64,000 nt of DNA from Candidatus Marispirochaeta associata (lineage in GTDB: Bacteria; Spirochaetota; Spirochaetia; JC444; Marispirochaetaceae): contig JWTM01000475.1 of assembly GCA_001749745.1 (NCBI GenBank), positions 62,001-126,000 of the forward strand, written 5' to 3'. The first letter of the stretch is position 1. The number at the start of each line of letters is the position of its first letter. This document shows positions 62,403-64,000 of this stretch, one piece after another. The position numbers and the translations under genes were made by a program. Under the pieces are notes generated by a model. It ran no database searches. It saw nothing but the letters and a program-made list of their open reading frames with translations, and had not been told where the DNA came from.

Positions 62403-62954
62403 ATGAGCAATAACGATATTGTAGCGGGATTTGACGACGAAAAGGATGACAGCCTCAAAATTCGTCTCCAGAAAGTGGACTCTATCGACGGGTGCCTCGT
62501 ACTGTATCTAACGGGCTACATCGATACCTATAACTCCAACTTTTTTCAGAAAAGGGTAACCCGGGCCGTTGAGAGCGGCTACACCAAGCTCATCTTCAAC
62601 TGCGGGGGTCTGAATTACGTCTCCAGTACGGGTATCGGTTCCTTCACTGCATTCTTGAAGGCGGTAAAGCCCCGGGGCGGGGATCTGGTCCTGCTCGAGA
62701 TACAGCCGAAGGTATACGAAGTTTTCCAACTCTTGGGTTTCTCTCAGTTCTTCAACATTAAGGACAATCTCAACGAAGCGGTTGATTTCTTCGGCTCCGA
62801 CGGCAAAACCGGGACTACCGACGTCTTCCCAAAAATCTTCCAGTGCCCAATCTGCAGTAAAAAACTCAAGGCCACCAAGTCGGGCCGTTTTCGCTGTTCG
62901 GAATGCAAGACCATTCTGGCCATCGATAATTCGGGACAGGTTTTCCTCGGTTAA
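62403..62954 (+). CDS. STAS anti-sigma-antagonist protein with C-terminal zinc ribbon
   Basis: 183 residues with GAAGAGG before the ATG. The STAS domain (about 15-125) has LYLTGYIDTYNSNFFQKRV and the phosphorylatable Ser in LNYVSSTGIGSFTAF. The C-terminal ~45 residues form a zinc ribbon: CPICSKKLKATKSGRFRC, with CSEC completing two CxxC pairs. The fusion is uncommon; the ribbon may give binding to a protein or nucleic-acid partner. STAS phosphorylation would be reversed by a SpoIIE phosphatase such as that at 39236-40813, though no anti-sigma kinase is in the window. It precedes pspA by 52 bp. Confidence 0.88.
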   Translation: MSNNDIVAGFDDEKDDSLKIRLQKVDSIDGCLVLYLTGYIDTYNSNFFQKRVTRAVESGYTKLIFNCGGLNYVSSTGIGSFTAFLKAVKPRGGDLVLLEIQPKVYEVFQLLGFSQFFNIKDNLNEAVDFFGSDGKTGTTDVFPKIFQCPICSKKLKATKSGRFRCSECKTILAIDNSGQVFLG

Positions 62955-63006
62955 AACCGAAGCATATCCCGAATCGCAGGCCCGCGCCGACACCATGGAG
63001 TAAGAG

Positions 63007-63717
63007 ATGGGCTTTTTTGCACGTTTACGTCGCCTCATTTCCTCAAGCCTGAATGAGACCATGAGCAAGCATGAGGATCCGGAGCGGATGCTCAATCAGA
63101 TAATCACCGACATGCAGAGTCAGTTAGTCGAATCCAAGAAGAAGGTCGCCGGCGCGATTGCCGACGAAAAGCGGCTGCAGCGTCAGATGCAGCAGCAGTA
63201 CGATCTGGCCGCCGAATGGGAAGAGAAGGCCGTCACCTTCGTGGAGGCCGGTCGGGACGAATCCGCCAAAGAAGCGCTGCTGCGGAAGCAGGAGTATCTC
63301 TCCCTGGGGAATCAGTACAAGGAGCAGTACGAGGCCCACCACGAAGCGGTAATAAAGCTGAAAGCGGCCCTTCAGCAGCTCCAGCAGCGGCTGGACGAGT
63401 CGATCCGGCAGAAAAGCATCCTCATCGCCCGGGTCAAGCGGGCCAAAGCGCACAAAGAGATCCAGGAACACCTCACCTCCCTCAAGGACTCTTCCGCCTT
63501 CGAGGCCTTCGACCAGATGACCACCAAGGTGGAAGCTCTGGAGGCGGAAACGGAGGCCTTGGGCGAGATAGAGACCGCCTCCCTCGACAAGGATCCCTTG
63601 GAGGCGGAATATAAAGCCTTGAAGTCCTCTCAGAGTGAGGGGGATAAGCTTCTGGCCGATTTAAAGAAGAAGATCAGCGGTGAACTCGAAGCCCCGGGAG
63701 GCCCTTCCCAGAACTGA
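63007..63717 (+). CDS. pspA: PspA/IM30 family envelope-stress protein
   Basis: 236 residues with GGAG before the ATG. The PspA/Vipp1 pattern is complete: an amphipathic N-terminal helix (FFARLRRLISSSLNETM), EDPERMLNQIITDMQSQL, and long coiled-coil helices through AAEWEEKAVTFVEAGRDE and HKEIQEHLTSLKDSSAFEAF. It forms ESCRT-III-like rings that protect the inner membrane under stress. The C-terminal ~25 residues are Gly/Pro/Ser rich. It follows the STAS gene and is overlapped by the next reading frame. Confidence 0.93.
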   Translation: MGFFARLRRLISSSLNETMSKHEDPERMLNQIITDMQSQLVESKKKVAGAIADEKRLQRQMQQQYDLAAEWEEKAVTFVEAGRDESAKEALLRKQEYLSLGNQYKEQYEAHHEAVIKLKAALQQLQQRLDESIRQKSILIARVKRAKAHKEIQEHLTSLKDSSAFEAFDQMTTKVEALEAETEALGEIETASLDKDPLEAEYKALKSSQSEGDKLLADLKKKISGELEAPGGPSQN

Positions 63718-64000
63718 AATCCTTATCAACCTCTGTTCCGCCTCCCCCGAGCTGCGGGCCCGAATGCAACTTATGGAAAAAACGGAGGAGGGAGTGGAGG
63801 TGCTCTCCAGTACCGGACCTTCCCGGGATCCATCGATCGATATCTATCTCATACCGGTCTCCCTTCTCAGTTTCGTCGACATGATCCAGAGCTTCTCCTC
63901 TAAAGCGATTATCGCCCATGGTCCCGCCGCCGGCCTCGTTTCCGCTTTTCGGCGGGGATGCACTGATTTCCTGAAGGAGCCCTGGGATGAACACGAACTT
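63680..64000 (+). CDS. Receiver-like protein, 5' part (cut by right edge)
   Basis: An open frame runs to the window end. A GTG at 63680 inside the 3' end of pspA is the likely start (38-nt overlap); ATG 63764 is the alternative. The visible ~107 residues begin VNSKPREALPRTEILINL and include IDIYLIPVSLLSFVDM and FRRGCTDFLKEPWDEHEL. The last part matches the end of a receiver domain (G-x-DFLKEPW with the conserved Lys), closely similar in style to the receiver of the NtrC-like protein at 60591. The acceptor-Asp position reads as a Tyr-Leu-Ile-Pro stretch, so it may be a degenerate receiver. Whether an AAA+ domain follows is outside the window. Confidence 0.6.
   Translation, partial: MNSKPREALPRTEILINLCSASPELRARMQLMEKTEEGVEVLSSTGPSRDPSIDIYLIPVSLLSFVDMIQSFSSKAIIAHGPAAGLVSAFRRGCTDFLKEPWDEHEL

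Noticed and set aside
1..64000. Mobile elements, CRISPR arrays, tRNA or rRNA genes
   Set aside because: No transposase, direct-repeat array, tRNA cloverleaf or rRNA sequence was recognised on either strand by eye; a tRNA scan would settle the tRNA point.

Overview
The window looks like a single stretch of chromosome from a free-living, GC-rich (roughly 58-60%) spirochaete of the Spirochaetaceae/Sediminispirochaeta type. This rests on gene content, because no rRNA or tRNA gene is present: a long FapA-type polymer-binding protein beside a MinD/FlhG-like ATPase, a giant fused 2-hydroxyacyl-CoA dehydratase activase coupled to a GH13 protein, a DUF2259-like secreted protein, abundant chemotaxis genes and SpoIIE/STAS switches, and a short group-2 sigma-70 factor. 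Genes are dense. No intergenic gap exceeds 230 bp, and I see no insertion sequence, prophage, CRISPR array or attachment site.

Layout, left to right. 1-2.4 kb: end of an AraC regulator, an E2-like acyltransferase-fold protein, and a permease split over two genes. 2.4-4.9 kb: an exported SPNGDG-repeat/OmpA protein. 5-9 kb: a deoxynucleoside catabolism operon (pdp-deoC-deoB) behind a beta-keto acid cleavage enzyme. 9-15.6 kb: a tRNA dihydrouridine synthase with a YkgJ-type protein, an MCP, a PrsA-like foldase lipoprotein and Uup. 15.6-22.2 kb: a hybrid histidine kinase divergent from ftsH, then a class V aminotransferase. 21.4-26.4 kb: an nfeD-nfeD(short)-floA membrane-microdomain operon ending in a phosphoesterase and endonuclease IV. 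26.4-31.4 kb: a cobalamin-type methyltransferase homologue, an AraC regulator, an EamA transporter, lysA and a TauE/SafE transporter. 31.5-39.3 kb: the activase/GH13 pair. 39.2-45.7 kb: a DHp-REC-SpoIIE protein divergent from an SDR-like protein, a dicarboxylate-type symporter, exported proteins and a dolichol/phytol kinase-like protein. 45.9-50.9 kb: sigma factor, CheY, Fur, CheW and MCP, all on the minus strand. 51-56.6 kb: membrane protein, MinD-like, FapA and lgt. 56.7-60.5 kb: Ctp protease, YjbQ, rsmE, a GT26 homologue and FxsA. 60.5-64 kb: a sigma-54 activator lacking its DNA-binding domain, an exported protein, a STAS/zinc-ribbon protein, pspA, and the start of another receiver-like protein cut by the right edge.

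The most unusual signal is regulatory. At about ten genes a recognisable -10 box (usually with a -35 at 17-19 bp) ends only 6-7 nt before the ATG, and these starts lack a Shine-Dalgarno sequence. At three or four more the gap is 9 nt. These genes are predicted to give leaderless or nearly leaderless mRNAs, while neighbouring operon genes keep normal AGGAG sites. At several of these sites the -35 hexamer contains the TGA stop codon of the preceding gene. The second theme is proteins that keep a recognisable fold but lack expected residues or domains: an E2 without its His, a GT26 without its Asp, an AAA+ activator without HTH, a histidine-phosphotransfer-like domain without kinase, and an SDR-like protein without YxxxK.
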